Below are positions 12,031 through 22,865 of a DNA stretch of 64,000 bases, piece by piece (position 1 is the first letter of the stretch; each line of letters opens with the position of its first letter). The position numbers and the translations under genes were made by a program. The stretch comes from Rana temporaria (lineage: Eukaryota > Chordata > Amphibia > Anura > Ranidae), in the NCBI RefSeq assembly GCF_905171775.1, contig NC_053493.1:247410438-247474437 (forward strand), given 5' to 3'. The notes below the pieces were generated by a model. That model worked only from the letters and a program-made list of their open reading frames with translations. It was not told the DNA's origin and did no database searches.

Positions 12031-12246
12031 GGACCCTTTCACAAAACCGATCAAAGCTCTATTTTTCTAACACTAAAAAAAAAAAAAAAAAAATCAGACG
12101 AAAAACGGATGTAAACTGACAAACGGTGAGTTTTTCATCTGTTTTTGCATGGTAGTGGATGATGAAAAACTGATGAAACTGCATCCGTTTTCACATGATT
12201 GGACTGATGAAATGAACGATCCAGTCCGTACGTGTGAAAGGGACCA
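12031..12246. mobile_element. Small MITE
   Basis: Inverted ends ggaccctttcac and gtgtgaaagggacc. The interior is non-coding. Confidence 0.7.
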
Positions 12247-12560
12247 AAGGCTCCACACACACCTGAGTGTTACGGAAATTGCGCAATTCCACCCGCAAAT
12301 TCCAGAAAAACAGGGCGTTTTTGCAATGCCATTATTTGTTAATAGCATCCCAGACATGGTGCGATTTTGATAAAGCACACTAAAATTGCTGCAAAAAAAA
12401 AAAAAAAAATCGCACCGCCAAGGCTTTGTACCAAAATTTGGTACCTTTGTTTCTTTGGAGCAGAGGGAGGCCCATTCGAATGAATTGTGTCACTCCAAAA
12501 TAGAAATAAAAAGTGGTGAAGCAGCGGTCGTTGCCCTATGCTTAGGTGTGAATGAAGCCT
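12247..12560. mobile_element. Small MITE abutting the previous one
   Basis: The imperfect inverted ends aggctccacacacacct and aggtgtgaatgaagcct are related to the type at 61297-61629. It contains a short A run. Confidence 0.55.
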
Positions 12561-12919
12561 AAAGGAGACTGTACAGTTTAGCCAGCATATGAAATTGTGT
12601 GCTCTATAAAACAGACATTGTAACAAAAGGCCTGCTCATACATCTCATGTAGAATATTTCCATATATCCCTGATCCCTCCAATCACTGAATTTAATACTG
12701 TTCTTCCTCCCCAAAGTGAAGTTAAGAAGCGGAAGTGGTGGAGATGCAAGAAGCCTGTATGTGAACATCTCCAGCCTTGCTGGTACAACCCCCTAAGCAC
12801 ACGTAATCTAATGCCAAGAATCCTGAGCCACGTCAGCAGTCCCTCACACCCTGTAAACTGGGATCAGGCCAGGAGAAGGAGGGAGGGAAGCCAGGCCTCT
12901 TCTATGAGGGCAGCATATA

Positions 12920-12944
12920 GGGGGGGGGGGGGGGGGGGGGGGGG
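12920..12944 (+). repeat. Uninterrupted G homopolymer, 25 bp
   Basis: A run of 25 G in the interval 12561-13245 of intron 1, where I recognised no other element. Confidence 0.9.
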
Positions 12945-13245
12945 CTGCGGTCATACTGGGGGACTCTGTATAGAAATCAGTGATAACCCTCCCATATTAA
13001 ACATTCTCTATCACAGTGCATACACCCTCAGGGTAATGAAGGGGCCTCTGATCAGCTGCAAGTTCATGTTTACCTTCAGATAACAGCACAGCGGCAGGAC
13101 TCCTGTTTACCAACACTAATCTCAGGCTGGCCCTGAGCTGTATGCCAGGAAAGACTGCTTCCTACAACTCTCTTATCACTTCCTCTGCCATCAACTTTCC
13201 TCAGTCATCAGAGCTCACCAATCATCTATTAGTGCAGAACTCACC

Positions 13246-13925
13246 CCCCCCCCCCCCCAGTCTATAAAACCCCATTCATATGCCACCACCTCTCCCCCCC
13301 AGTCTATGAGCCCCATTCATATTCCCCCCCCCCTCCCCAAAAAAACCAAAAAAACCTCATTCATATGCTGCCACCACCACCCCCCCCTCCCAGTCTATGA
13401 GCCCCATTCCTAAACCACCCCACCAGTCTATGAGCCCCATTCATATACCCCCCCCCCCCCCAGTCTGTGAGCCCCATTCATAAACCATCCCCCAACCTAT
13501 AAAATCCCATTCATATGCCACCCCCACCCCCCAGTCTATAAGCCCCACTCCTAAACCACCCCCCCCCCCACTATGAGCCCCATTCATATACCACCCCCCC
13601 CCCAATCTATGAGCCCCATTCATATACCACCCCTGTCTATGAGCCCCATTCATATACGACCACCCCCCCCCCCCCCAGCCTATGAGCCCCTATTCATATA
13701 CCACCCCTCCCAGTCTATGAGCCCCATTGCTAAACCACCCCCCCCCCCCCTCCCTCCACTATGAGCCATTCATATACCACCCCCCCCCCCACTCATATAC
13801 CACCCCCATCTATGAGCCCCATTCCTAAACAACCCCCTCCCAGCCTATGAGCCCCCATTCATATACCACCCCTCCAGTCTGAGCCCCATTCCTTTACCCC
13901 CCACTCTATGAGCCCCAACCTTTAC
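13246..13925. repeat. C-rich minisatellite in TXNDC5 intron 1, abutting the exon 1 donor
   Basis: About 20 imperfect tandem copies of a roughly 30 bp unit, plus-strand core agtctatgagccccattc followed by atatac(c)acc and a C run of variable length. Units vary mainly in the C runs and in 'cattcctaaac' against 'cattcatatac'. The array runs right up to the exon 1 splice donor, so the donor lies within the first degenerate unit. On the transcribed RNA it is G-rich. Confidence 0.9.
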
Positions 13926-14101
13926 CAGGGTGCGAAGAACATGATAAAGTGCGGGGCCTCTTTCACGGCATGGCTGAACATCTCGGTGGTGTAGAGGTGC
14001 TTGCTGTGCGGGTCGTCCTCCTCTTGGCCGTCCCCGGACACGCTGACCAGCAGCGCCCAGAGCAGCAGAACAGAGCGGCGGTGACGAGGAGCTGGGAGCA
14101 T
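13926..14101 (-). CDS. TXNDC5: TXNDC5 coding exon 1 (signal peptide, start of thioredoxin domain 1)
   Basis: First coding exon of thioredoxin domain-containing protein 5 (ERp46), a lumenal ER protein disulfide isomerase with three thioredoxin domains. The 58 codons plus two bases begin MLPAPRH, followed by a hydrophobic signal peptide core (SVLLLWALLVSVSG) ending near residue 23. An acidic linker (QEEDD) and the conserved family segment KHLYT...FIMFFAPW follow. The Trp codon is split by a phase 2 intron, and exon 2 supplies CGHC. The chosen ATG at 14101 has A at -3 and directly precedes the signal peptide. An in-frame ATG 15 codons upstream (14146) would add MCASSLFLRLDQAGT and looks like 5' UTR. 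The donor is G|GTAAAG, and intron 1 runs 13925-5943. Identification is by recall of the family's protein sequence, without a search. Confidence 0.93.
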
Positions 14102-14270
14102 GGTTCCGGCCTGGTCTAGTCTGAGGAAGAGAGAAGAGGCGCACACTTCCCGGTATGTGTGTGTGTGAGGGAGACGGCGGGGGCCGGGGGCGGGCTTATC
14201 ACAGCACGGAGGGGGAGGGGCGGTGCGCGGGACAGGTGTGTCACCACAGAGCTCGCCTCACATCTGTCTT
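14102..14270 (-). promoter_or_regulatory. TXNDC5: TXNDC5 5' UTR and GC-rich TATA-less promoter region
   Basis: The sequence directly upstream of the start codon is GC- and CpG-rich. It has two Sp1-type GC boxes, at 14186-14194 (gggggcggg) and 14217-14223 (ggggcgg), a short CA/GT run at 14157-14166, and no TATA box. This is typical of a housekeeping-type CpG promoter. I saw no clear ER-stress element (CCAAT-N9-CCACG), although the gene is ER-resident. The transcription start cannot be placed from sequence alone. Confidence 0.55.
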
Positions 14271-14454
14271 CACCGCTAAAGAGGAACTCTGACCCGGAGC
14301 TTGTGTAATGTAATGTGACAGGAGCTGTGCTGAACTGTGACAGGAGCTGTGCTGCAATGTCCTATTACCACACAGATAACAACCTTCATGACACAAAGGA
14401 GAATCTACGTTCTGCAGGTTTGCCGTGTGTTAGGCCTCATTCACACAGGTGTAC

Positions 14455-14834
14455 TTAACTACTTCAATACCAGACACTTTTACCCTTTCCTTGCTCAGGA
14501 CAATTTTCAGCTTTCAGCGCTGTTGCAATTTGCTACACTGTACCCATAAGAAATTTTTACCTTTTTTTTTCCATACACATAGAGCTTTCTTTCGGTGGTA
14601 TTTAATCACTGCTGTTTTTTTTTAAATTTTTTGCTAAATAAATTAAAAAAGGCTGACAATATTTAAAATTAAACAATTTTTTCTGTTATAAAGTTTGCAA
14701 AAAAAAAAAAAATCTTTCTTCATGAATTTAAGCCAAAATGTATTCTGCTATATTTCTTTAGTGAAAATAAGCAAAATCAGTGTATAGTATTTAGTCCGTA
14801 GGAAAGTTATGCAAACTATGGTATATACGGTTTC
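14455..14834 (-). mobile_element. TTAA-family repeat fragment, inverted
   Basis: Minus-strand copy of the family also at 1030 and 48.6 kb, with agagctttctttcggtggta and neighbouring blocks in the same order. The right end is lost at the Tc1. The interval 14271-14454 shows nothing recognisable. Confidence 0.7.
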
Positions 14835-15322
14835 TCACACGTGACAACACTGAAGAAATTACACTTACTTGTTACAACGTAAAGTAGTGAACATACAGCA
14901 TGTATAACAGTGAAAATTTGCTGTCCCCCTCAAAATACCTCAACACACAGTCATTAATGTCTAAACCTCTGGCAACAAAAGTGAGTACACCCCTAAGGGA
15001 ACATTTCCAAATTGGGCCCAATTAGCCATTTTCTCTCTCTGGTGTCATGTGACTCATAAAGGCCCGTACACAGGGTCGGACTTTCGGGCAACAAACTTCA
15101 AAATCTGCAAGTTTTCAATTTTGTCCGATCGTGTGTACGCTCCATCGGACCAACTTTTTCGGGTTTCATCGGACAAAAAGTTTGGTCTGCAAACGGACAA
15201 ACTTTACGACAACAAAAGTCCGATGGTGCCTAGTCCGACCGTGTGTACAGCAAGCCATCTGACTTTTGTCCGAAGTACAAACACGCATGCCCAGAACCAA
15301 TGTTAAAATCAACCAACATAAG

Positions 15323-17265
15323 TTAACCTCATCACCTACAAGGCAATAACAACACGATATCATAAAGAAATCTTCAAAGCCAAGAAACATCATTTTTCTA
15401 TGGCGATTAACAGTGCCCTAAACCGTCCCCGCGAGCTCTTCAAGATGGTCACCCAGACCATGAATCCAGGATGTCTTGAAGTCCCCAACTCAGACACCCA
15501 AGAGTTCTGTAATGAACTATCGTATTTCTTCATCAACAAAATTGAAAGAATCCGGGAAAGCATCATGCAAAACAGCCCCACCGTCATTCAACCACAAAAT
15601 ACCCACAGAAACGGTCTACAATCAACAAAGTTCACTATGGAACCGATCTCTATCGATACCACAAAAAATATCATTGGTGCTTTGCGGAACAGCACATCGC
15701 CCAATGATATCATCCCCACCAAACTGTTGAAGGAATGTGCCGACATCCTGGCACCACCCATCACACAGCTTATAAACCAGTCATTTAAGGAAGGCATAGT
15801 GCCATCCCTGTTGAAAGAGGGCACAATCCAGCCCATCTTGAAAAAACCTAACCTGGATCCCAAGGACCCAACTCACCGCCGTCCCATAACAGGCCTAAAT
15901 GTTCTCTCCAAGATAATGGAGAAAGTTGTGGTACAACAGCTGCAACAGCATCTAGATACCCACAATCTACTGGATCCATTACAATCAGGCTTCCGTCCCG
16001 GACACGGGACAGAAACGGCCTTACTCAAAATATGGGACGATGCTCTCGAGGCCGCAGACGAAGGAGAATCTTGTCTCCTGGTTCTGCTGGACCTAAGCGC
16101 AGCCTTCGACACGGTAGACCACAAACTGTTACTGATGCGACTAGCCACGGTAGCAGGAGTCGCAGAAGGTGATTTACCATGGTTTTCTTCCTTTCTTGAA
16201 AACCGATCACAAACAGTTAAACTAGGATCTTTCACGTCGGAAAAGCGTACGGTGTCATGTGGAGTCCCCCAAGGATCCCCCCTGTCGCTGGTGCTTTTCA
16301 ACATCTATCTTCGCCCTCTTTTTGATATTATCAGTAGCCAAGAACTACTCTATCACTCTTATGCAGACGATACGCAAATCTATTTTCGCATCTGCGACAA
16401 AAAGGATCATCATCCCAGTTTAGAGAAATGTCTCTCTTTGATAGAAAACTGGATGACTAAGAGTTATCTGAAACTCAACAGTTCAAAAACAGAACTCCTT
16501 ATGTTTCACGCCAGCCGAAAGAGTCAACTGGCAACAACCTGGACACCACCGCCCATTCTGGGCCAAATCATCACCCCTAGCTCCAAAGTCAAAAGTCTTG
16601 GGGTCATTTTCGACACCTTCATGACAATGGATGCACAAATAGGGTCAGTAGTCAGCGGAGCGCACCATCTGTTGCGCCTACTACGCAGACTTATTCCATT
16701 TATCCCCAAAGAAGACGTAGCAGTCGTGGTGGGAACAATCGTGAATTCCAGATTGGACTATGCTAACGCCCTGTACCTCGGACTCCCAAAGTACCAAATC
16801 TCCCGTCTGCAAGTCGTTCAGAATACGGCTGCCAGACTGGTGACTGGGAAAAAAAAATGGGAATCAATCTCACCTTCGTTGAGAACCCTTCACTGGCTGC
16901 CAGTAAAAGACAGAATTGCATTCAAAGCACTCTGCCTGACACATAAGTGCATCCATGGGAAGGCTCCGCAATATCTTTGCGACAAGATAGAACCCCACAA
17001 TTCCAATCGCGTTCTGCGATCCACCGACCAAAATCTGGTCAAGGTACCAAATACAAGTCTAAAGGAGAAAGAAGGTTTGCCTTTCAAGGTCCTAGACTAT
17101 GGAACGCTTTACCAACCAGCATTCGGTTGGAGGAAAACCACCTGACTTTCAGAAGACAGATCAAGACTCTGCTCTTTTGATGTCATGAGACACGAACAAC
17201 TAGCGCCCAGGAGCGATTCAGTTCGCATGTGCCGCGCTTTATACATTTTTCATTCATTCATTCAT
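15323..17265 (+). mobile_element. L2-clade LINE, 5'-truncated
   Basis: About 1.94 kb inserted in the MITE, with aaccaa at both junctions as a possible target duplication. It contains the reverse transcriptase ORF and ends in tandem cattcattcatt units, a short-repeat tail like those of the L2/CR1 group, rather than poly(A). The endonuclease region is missing. Confidence 0.88.
15400..17145 (+). CDS. L2-type LINE reverse transcriptase (ORF2 C-terminal half)
   Basis: Open frame of 581 codons, continuing upstream without a stop to about 15323. It encodes a retrotransposon reverse transcriptase used for target-primed reverse transcription. Visible motifs in order: PILKKP and RPITGLN (finger motifs), LLDLSAAFDTVDH (motif A, catalytic Asp), CGVPQGSPLS (motif B), YADDTQIY (motif C, catalytic DD), and HWLPVKDRIAFK, typical of the L2/CR1 group C-terminus. 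The true C-terminus (RLWNALPTSI...RRQIKTLLF) lies in another frame ending at 17180, so there is one frameshift near 17060. The apurinic endonuclease domain is absent. It is a near-intact but dead copy. The same family supplies the middle of the chimera at 54.1-54.6 kb. Confidence 0.88.
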   Translation: MAINSALNRPRELFKMVTQTMNPGCLEVPNSDTQEFCNELSYFFINKIERIRESIMQNSPTVIQPQNTHRNGLQSTKFTMEPISIDTTKNIIGALRNSTSPNDIIPTKLLKECADILAPPITQLINQSFKEGIVPSLLKEGTIQPILKKPNLDPKDPTHRRPITGLNVLSKIMEKVVVQQLQQHLDTHNLLDPLQSGFRPGHGTETALLKIWDDALEAADEGESCLLVLLDLSAAFDTVDHKLLLMRLATVAGVAEGDLPWFSSFLENRSQTVKLGSFTSEKRTVSCGVPQGSPLSLVLFNIYLRPLFDIISSQELLYHSYADDTQIYFRICDKKDHHPSLEKCLSLIENWMTKSYLKLNSSKTELLMFHASRKSQLATTWTPPPILGQIITPSSKVKSLGVIFDTFMTMDAQIGSVVSGAHHLLRLLRRLIPFIPKEDVAVVVGTIVNSRLDYANALYLGLPKYQISRLQVVQNTAARLVTGKKKWESISPSLRTLHWLPVKDRIAFKALCLTHKCIHGKAPQYLCDKIEPHNSNRVLRSTDQNLVKVPNTSLKEKEGLPFKVLDYGTLYQPAFGWRKTT

Positions 17266-17543
17266 TCAACCAAAGGGTGGCGATAAAGAGCAGAAAAACC
17301 ACGTGATGTTGGGAAAGTTTTAGAAAAGTTTTCAGAAAAGTCTGAGCGTGTGTATGCTATGGGTGTGACCGGACAAATCACTTCAGACAAAAATCCAAGG
17401 GAAAGTTTGTCGGATGTCCGACCATGTGTACGAGGCTTTAGTGTTACAAGGTTTCAGGTATGAATGGGGAGCAGGTATGTTAAATTTGGTGTTATTGCTC
17501 TCAATCTTTCATACTGGTCACTGGAAGTTCAACATGGCACCTC

Positions 17544-18308
17544 ATGGCAAAGAACTCTGAGGATCTGAAAAACAGAATTGTTGCTCTACATAAAGATGGC
17601 CTAGGCTATAAGAAGATTGCCAAGACCCTGAAACTGAGCTGCAGCACGGTGGCTAAGACCATACATCGGTTTAACAGTACAGGTTCCACTCATAACAGGC
17701 CTCGCCATGGTCGACCAAAGAAGTTGCATGCACACGCTCAGCGTCATATCCAGGTTGTCTTTGGGAAATAGATGTATGCGTGCCACCAGCATTGCTGCAG
17801 AGGTTGAAGGGGTGGGGGGGGTCAGCCTGTCAGTGCTCAGACCATACGCCACACGTTGCATCCAATTGGTCTGCATGGCTGTCATCCCAGAAGGAAGCCT
17901 CTTCTAAAGATGATGCACAAGAAAGCCCACAAACTGTTTACTGAAAACAAGCAGACTAAGAACATGGATTACTGGAACCATGTCCTGTGGTCTGATGAGA
18001 CCAAGATAAACGTATTTGGTTCAGATTGTGTCAAGCATGTGTGGCGGCAACCCAATAGGCAGTACAAAGACAAGTGTGTCTTGCCTACAGTCAAGCATGG
18101 TGGTGGGAGTGTCATGGTCTGGCGCTGCATGAGTGCTGCTGGCACTGAAGAGCTACAATTCATCGAGGGAACCATTAATGCCAACATGTACTGTGACATA
18201 CTGAAGCAGAGCATCATCCCCAACCTTCGGAGACTGGGCCGCAGGGCAGTATTCCAACATAATAACGACCCCAAACACACCTCCAAGATGACCACTGTGG
18301 TAATGTAG
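17544..18308 (+). pseudogene. Tc1-like transposase pseudogene
   Basis: DD34E-type transposase remains spread over frames. The N-terminal paired-like helix-turn-helix is MAKNSEDLKNRIVALHKDG with KIAKTLKLS, followed by the nuclear-localisation-like segment NRPRHGRPKK. A catalytic-core part at 17856-18308 has WSDETKINVFG (first Asp), VKHGGGSVMVW and FQHNNDPKHTS (second Asp). There is a frameshift near 17765 and loss of everything after the second Asp, including the catalytic Glu, at 18305. The starting sequence HGKNSEDL also lacks a few bases of the family's usual SEDLKN context. Confidence 0.88.
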
Positions 18309-18356
18309 ACAAAAATTCACCCAAGCTCAGGCTTGTTGTGTCCCATAAACATCAAA

Positions 18357-18540
18357 ATGGCAAGAAATGCCAGCAACTCGATTGATTCTTCTTAAATCTT
18401 TATTGAGCACTAACAGCAGTGTGACATCTAAAGTGCTAACATGTTTTTCACCCAAAGCCTTCCTCATAGCATGTTATTCCACTGCTGTTAGTGCTCAATA
18501 AAGATTTAAGAAGAAGCAATCGAGTTGCCAGCATTTCTTT
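18357..18540. repeat. Fold-back retroposon fragment between Tc1 and L1
   Basis: Inverted arms aagaaatgccagcaactcga and its complement, extended by cttaaatctttattgagcac, enclose a loop that contains a hammerhead-like motif (18435-18470, minus). The repeat is unrelated in sequence to the one at 367-646 but has the same architecture. Confidence 0.8.
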
Positions 18541-21312
18541 TTTTTTACATGCTGTCTCCATTGCAGGTGAAAGTATATAAAAACCAAACCCCAGGCCCGG
18601 ATGGCCTACCCCTACAATACTATAAGACTTTCATGGAAATACTGAAGCCGAGGTTCTTAAAAACGTTCCAGTCTCTTCACTCAGAACAACACCCCCCCAA
18701 ACAACTTTTAGAAGCACATATTACGGTGATACCCAAAGAAGGTAAAGACGCGACCCAGGTTACCAATTACAGGCCTATCTCCTTAATAAACGTAGACGTG
18801 AAAATCTACGCTAAAATCCTTGCAAATAGGATCCTCCCCCTATTAACTTCCCTGGTTTCCCTAGATCAAGTGGGATTTATCCCGGGTAGGGAGGGTCGCG
18901 ACAATACAATAAAAGCTCTCAACATAAACCATTGGCTAACCTCTAAGCAGAAACAAGGCTTCTTCTTGTCCCTAGACGCCGAAAAGGCGTTCGATAGAGT
19001 GGCCTGGGATTTTATCGATGCAGTACTAAAACATATAGTTTTTTTGCCTCAAATGAGATCATTTATTAAGGTCTTGTATTCTAATCCAACAGCAAGAGTC
19101 AGAGTCAATGGCCACCTATCGAACGCCTTCAACCTTCGCAACGGAACCAGACAGGGATGTCCCCTGTCTCCACTATTATTTGTCCTAACACTTGAACCCC
19201 TGCTTAATAAAATTAGGTCAAATAGAGACATTGTGGGAATTGAGATTCATGACAAAACATATAAGATTGCAGCCTTCGCTGACGATATGCTTCTTTTTCT
19301 TTCGAATCCTCATATTTCCATACCTAACCTTCTAAAAGATCTAGAACACTTCCATTTACTGTCAAATTTTAAAATTAATCACTCCAAATCCAACGCCCTC
19401 AACATCTCATTACCCAATGATAAGGTAGAATTATGCAAGAAAAACTTCCCATTTAGGTGGGCCAGCCACGGTATCACATACTTAGGAATTAAAATCTCAT
19501 CAAACCTAAAAGACCTCTTCCATCTCAATTACGAACCCGTTCTGAGAGAGACACAGGAAGACTTGAAAAGATGGAACGCCCTAAATGTATCCTGGTTCGG
19601 TCGAGCCTCCCTGATTAAAATGACCATCCTGCCAAGGTTTCTCTATATTATGCAGACAATCCCAATCAAAATCCCCCTATCATTTTTCGCCGCATTCAGG
19701 AAAGCTTGCTCCTCATTCATATGGAGGGGTAAGTCCCCTAGAATCAAATTCTCGCGACTAATTTTACCCAAGAGAAGGGGTGGTATAGCCTTACCTGACC
19801 TTAGGAAATACCATCAAGCTGCCCTACTGACGAGAATAGTAGACTGGAATATACATCATACAGTGAAAGACTGGGTTTCCCTAGAACAAGCGCAATACCC
19901 TCATGAGTTAAAAACTCTACCATGGATCAATCCTAAGTATCACTCAAGCTTCATAAAAACACATCCCCTTATTGGACCTACACTCGAATGCTTCCGGAAC
20001 ACTTTTAAAGTAAAAAATCAATCTCCATGGCTCAGCCCTCTGACACCGCTACAACATAACCCTGACTTTCCCCCAGGCATGGAAAAATCGTTTCCAATAC
20101 ATCAATGGCCATACAAAGAGGTCCTGGCAAAACACTTTATTAAAAATGGGAAATTCCTCTCTAGAGAGGACATCTTAAAAGAAATCAAACCGTGCCTCCT
20201 ATCTCAATGGAACTATATTCAAATTAAACACCCTTTAACCAATAATGAAAACGTCCATCACTGGAAAAGACCCCTCACTTCGCTAGAAAATCTCTGCACT
20301 AAAACGTCCCCACACAGACATATTATCTCGACTGTTTACAACTCGCTATTTGAAGACGACACTGACTTCTCCAGCTCATCCTGTAAAGCATGGGAAAGAG
20401 ATCTAGACATAGAACTGACTGAGGAAGACTGGGAGACAATTTATCTTTACGCACACAAAGGATCACTAAATGTGGCCACACAAGAAAGTGGCTTCAAGAT
20501 CATTACCAGATGGTATAGAACCCCTACAATTCTGCATAAAATGTCACCCCTGATGTCTGACAGATGTTGGAGATGTAAAAGAGAGGAGGGCTCTATGCTA
20601 CACGTTTGGTGGTCATGTCCTCTAATTCAGTCCTTCTGGATATCGGTTCATGAAACAGTTAAGTTAGTTACATCGTCAAACGTCAGTTTCACCCCAGCCC
20701 AGTATCTATTACATTTCAGTTCTTTACCTAAAAATCAGTATTTGAAATCACTCCCCATGTTCATGATTAATGCAGCACGGCACTGTATCCCTTCTCACTG
20801 GTGGTCTTCTAATACCCCAACGAAAGCTGAATGGTTTAGGAGAATAAATAGCATGGAAAAAGTTGAGGAACTCATTAGTATTTCCCAAGAAAGAATTACC
20901 AAATTCTATGCAACCTGCAACTGGTCAACATTCAAAGACTCTCAACACTACAAATATATTATAAAATAAAGGTATAGATAGGAATAGATATTGAAATATT
21001 TCAGGACTTCTGTTTTTTCTTTATTTTTTTTTTTTTTTTCCTTTCCCTCCCCCCCCCCTTCCTTACCCCATTCCCATCCCCCCCTATACAAATTTGCTTG
21101 ACCAAGCACCTATATTCTCTCATATAAATTCTAAAATGAAGGCAGTTTTGTTACATATATGCCTATATGAAACGTATTATTAGCAACCTCTTTTTTGATT
21201 GTTCATTTTTTTTTATGTATACAATCGTTCACAATTATTGTGCTTCTGTAAGTACGCAATTTATTATGCTTTATTACTCACCCAATAAAGACTTTTTGTG
21301 AAAAAAAAAAAA
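18541..21312 (+). mobile_element. L1 (Tx1-like) LINE, 5'-truncated
   Basis: 5'-truncated L1 carrying most of ORF2, followed by a T/C-rich 3' UTR and an A tail (21300-21312) after aataaag. The junction with the fold-back is at about 18541. The target duplication was not resolved. Confidence 0.87.
18559..20969 (+). CDS. L1/Tx1-type ORF2 reverse transcriptase, long open frame
   Basis: Uninterrupted frame of about 800 codons from the RT finger region to a natural stop. Motifs in order: TPGPDGLP, VIPKEGKD, YRPISLINVD, DQVGFIPGRE, LDAEKAFDRV (motif A), GTRQGCPLSPLL (motif B), FADDMLLFL (motif C, catalytic DD), and TYLGIKIS. A C-terminal zinc-knuckle-like C-X2-C-X8-H-X4-C (CWRCKR...HVWWSC) follows. 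The preceding in-frame bases from 18525 belong to the fold-back. The endonuclease domain is absent through 5' truncation. Absence of stops over 2.4 kb indicates a recent insertion compared with the second L1 at 38646. Confidence 0.9.
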
Positions 21313-21733
21313 ACCAAACTGTAAAATTTTATTTTCTTAATTTCCAAAAAATTGTAACAAAAAATTACCACCTAAAAAATCGCCATGCCTCTTACTAAAT
21401 ACCTTTAATTATTTTTTCTTTTTTTTTACACACTGTGACCAGAAAAATTACATGGCACAGGTGGGCTGTAATTGGCCCTGTCTGTACCATTTGATCCCTG
21501 TGACCAATCACACAACACAATAATGCACAATAGATGGCATGAATGTGTACAACTGTCATGTGATCATTCACATCACTGGATCACATGGTACTGGCAGCAT
21601 ACCGCAGGTGACAGATCATGCTCCAGCGTGGCCCATGGGGCGCGTTCTTCGGGGAATGCCGTATGACGTCCACCCGGACCTGTGTGTGTCCTGCCCAGTC
21701 GTCATTTGTCTATAGGCCAGACAGGAAATGGTT
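21313..21733 (-). mobile_element. TTAA-family repeat fragment
   Basis: It contains family text found near 48.4 kb (catgcctcttactaaatacct) and ends with caggaaatggtta, complementary to the usual taaccatttcctg end. Confidence 0.6.
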
Positions 21734-21899
21734 ACAGCCAAACTAAACTTACCTTCTTTCCAAACATCTCATCTCTCACTGGCCTCTTCTGCTGTATGTT
21801 GATCTTCCACTGTATTCATTGGCTGGCTGAGGATGACGTTACTCTCACACATGCACACAGAGTCCTGGTACACAGAGTCCAGGCCGGCAGCGTAAGGCT

Positions 21900-22237
21900 T
21901 AGTTTACATATATTATATATATATTACAGGTACTTGTATAGTGTCATCAATTTACACAGTGCCTTAAATATGTATATTGAACATTCACGTCAGTCCCTGT
22001 CTTCAAGGAGCTTACAATCTAAGGTCCCTAACTCTCATTTATACATCTACATACTAGGGCCAATTTAGACAGGAGCCAATTAACCTGCCATCAAGTCTTT
22101 GGGGTGTGGGAAGAAACCAGAGTACCTGGAGGAAACCCACACAGGCACAGGAGAACATGAAGACTCCAGGCAGGTAGTGCAGTGATTGGGATTCAAACTG
22201 ATGACCCCAGTGCTGCTAGGCGAAAGTGCTAACCACT
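21900..22237 (-). mobile_element. tRNA-derived SINE
   Basis: Read on the minus strand it begins with a pol III A box (agtggttagcact) and a B box (agtttgaatcc), then the conserved body (gtgggtttcctcc; tcccacaccccaaag; ggttaattggctcctgtct; gattgtaagctccttga). It is a decayed copy of a common frog/fish-type SINE, not a tRNA gene. The interval 21734-21899 is unremarkable. Confidence 0.88.
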
Positions 22238-22500
22238 TACAGTGCCTTGAAAAAGTATTCACACCCCTTGAAATTTTCCACATTTTGTCTTGTTAAAAAC
22301 AAAAACGTAAATGTATTTTATTGGGATTTTATGTGATAGACCAACACAAAATGGTACCTAATTGTGAAGTGGAAGGAAAATGATAAATGGTCTTCAGGAT
22401 GTTTTACAAATAAATATGTGAAAAGTGTGACATGCATTTGTATTCAGCACCCCTGAGTCAATACTTTGTTGGACCACCTCACTGCAATTACAGCTGTAAG

Positions 22501-22768
22501 GTCCCGTACACACGATCGAGTTTCTCGGCAGAATTCAGCCAGAAACTCGATCGGAGCCGTTTTCTGCCGAGAAACCCAGTCGTGTGTACACTTTTGGCCG
22601 AGGAAGCCGACGAGGAACTCGTCGAGCCAAATAGAGAACATGTTCTCTATTTCCTCGTTAGTCAATGGGGAAACTTGGCTCGCCGAGATCCTCGGCGGCA
22701 TCACAAGGAACTCGACGAGCAAAACGATACGTTTTGCTCGTCGAGTTTCTCGGACGTGTGTACGGGGC
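22501..22768. mobile_element. MITE of the GTACACACGATCG type
   Basis: The ends aaggtcccgtacacacg and cgtgtgtacggggcctt are inverted repeats. The interior has many nested small palindromes of tttctcgg and cgacgag. Confidence 0.8.
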
Positions 22769-22865
22769 CTTCGTCTTTTTGGGCATGTCTCTACCAGCTT
22801 TGCATGGATGGAGAGCATCTGTGAACAGCAATTTTCAAGTCTTGCCACAGATTCCCAATTGGATT

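Larger units (their letters stand above)
15056..17436. mobile_element. TA-flanked MITE split by an L2 LINE
   Basis: The ends aaggcccgtacacagg and catgtgtacgaggctt, flanked by TA, interrupt the Tc1 at a site that is continuous in the copy at 49.3 kb. Left and right halves (15056-15322 and 17266-17436) resemble the two halves of the MITE at 8882. Confidence 0.82.
14835..18305 (+). mobile_element. Tc1/mariner element carrying nested insertions, 3' end missing
   Basis: The left part matches the complete Tc1 at 49057 (tgacaacactgaagaaatta; ggcaacaaaagtgagtaca). It is interrupted by a TA-flanked MITE (15056-17436) that itself contains an L2 LINE. The transposase region follows at 17544, and the copy stops abruptly at about 18305 before the fold-back and L1. 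Confidence 0.88.

Noticed and set aside
13845..14144. 99-codon minus frame overlapping TXNDC5 exon 1
   Set aside because: It is in a different frame from the signal peptide and FFAPW motif, and it runs into the minisatellite.
14146..14148. Upstream in-frame ATG as the TXNDC5 start
   Set aside because: It would put 15 non-family residues before the signal peptide; the ATG at 14101 has a good context and directly heads the signal peptide.
15400..17145. Possible host gene with a 581-codon ORF
   Set aside because: RT motifs and the (cattcatt)n tail show it to be an L2 LINE.
21900..22237. Possible tRNA gene (A and B boxes on the minus strand)
   Set aside because: The box sequences are degenerate, no cloverleaf can be drawn, and the body is that of a SINE.
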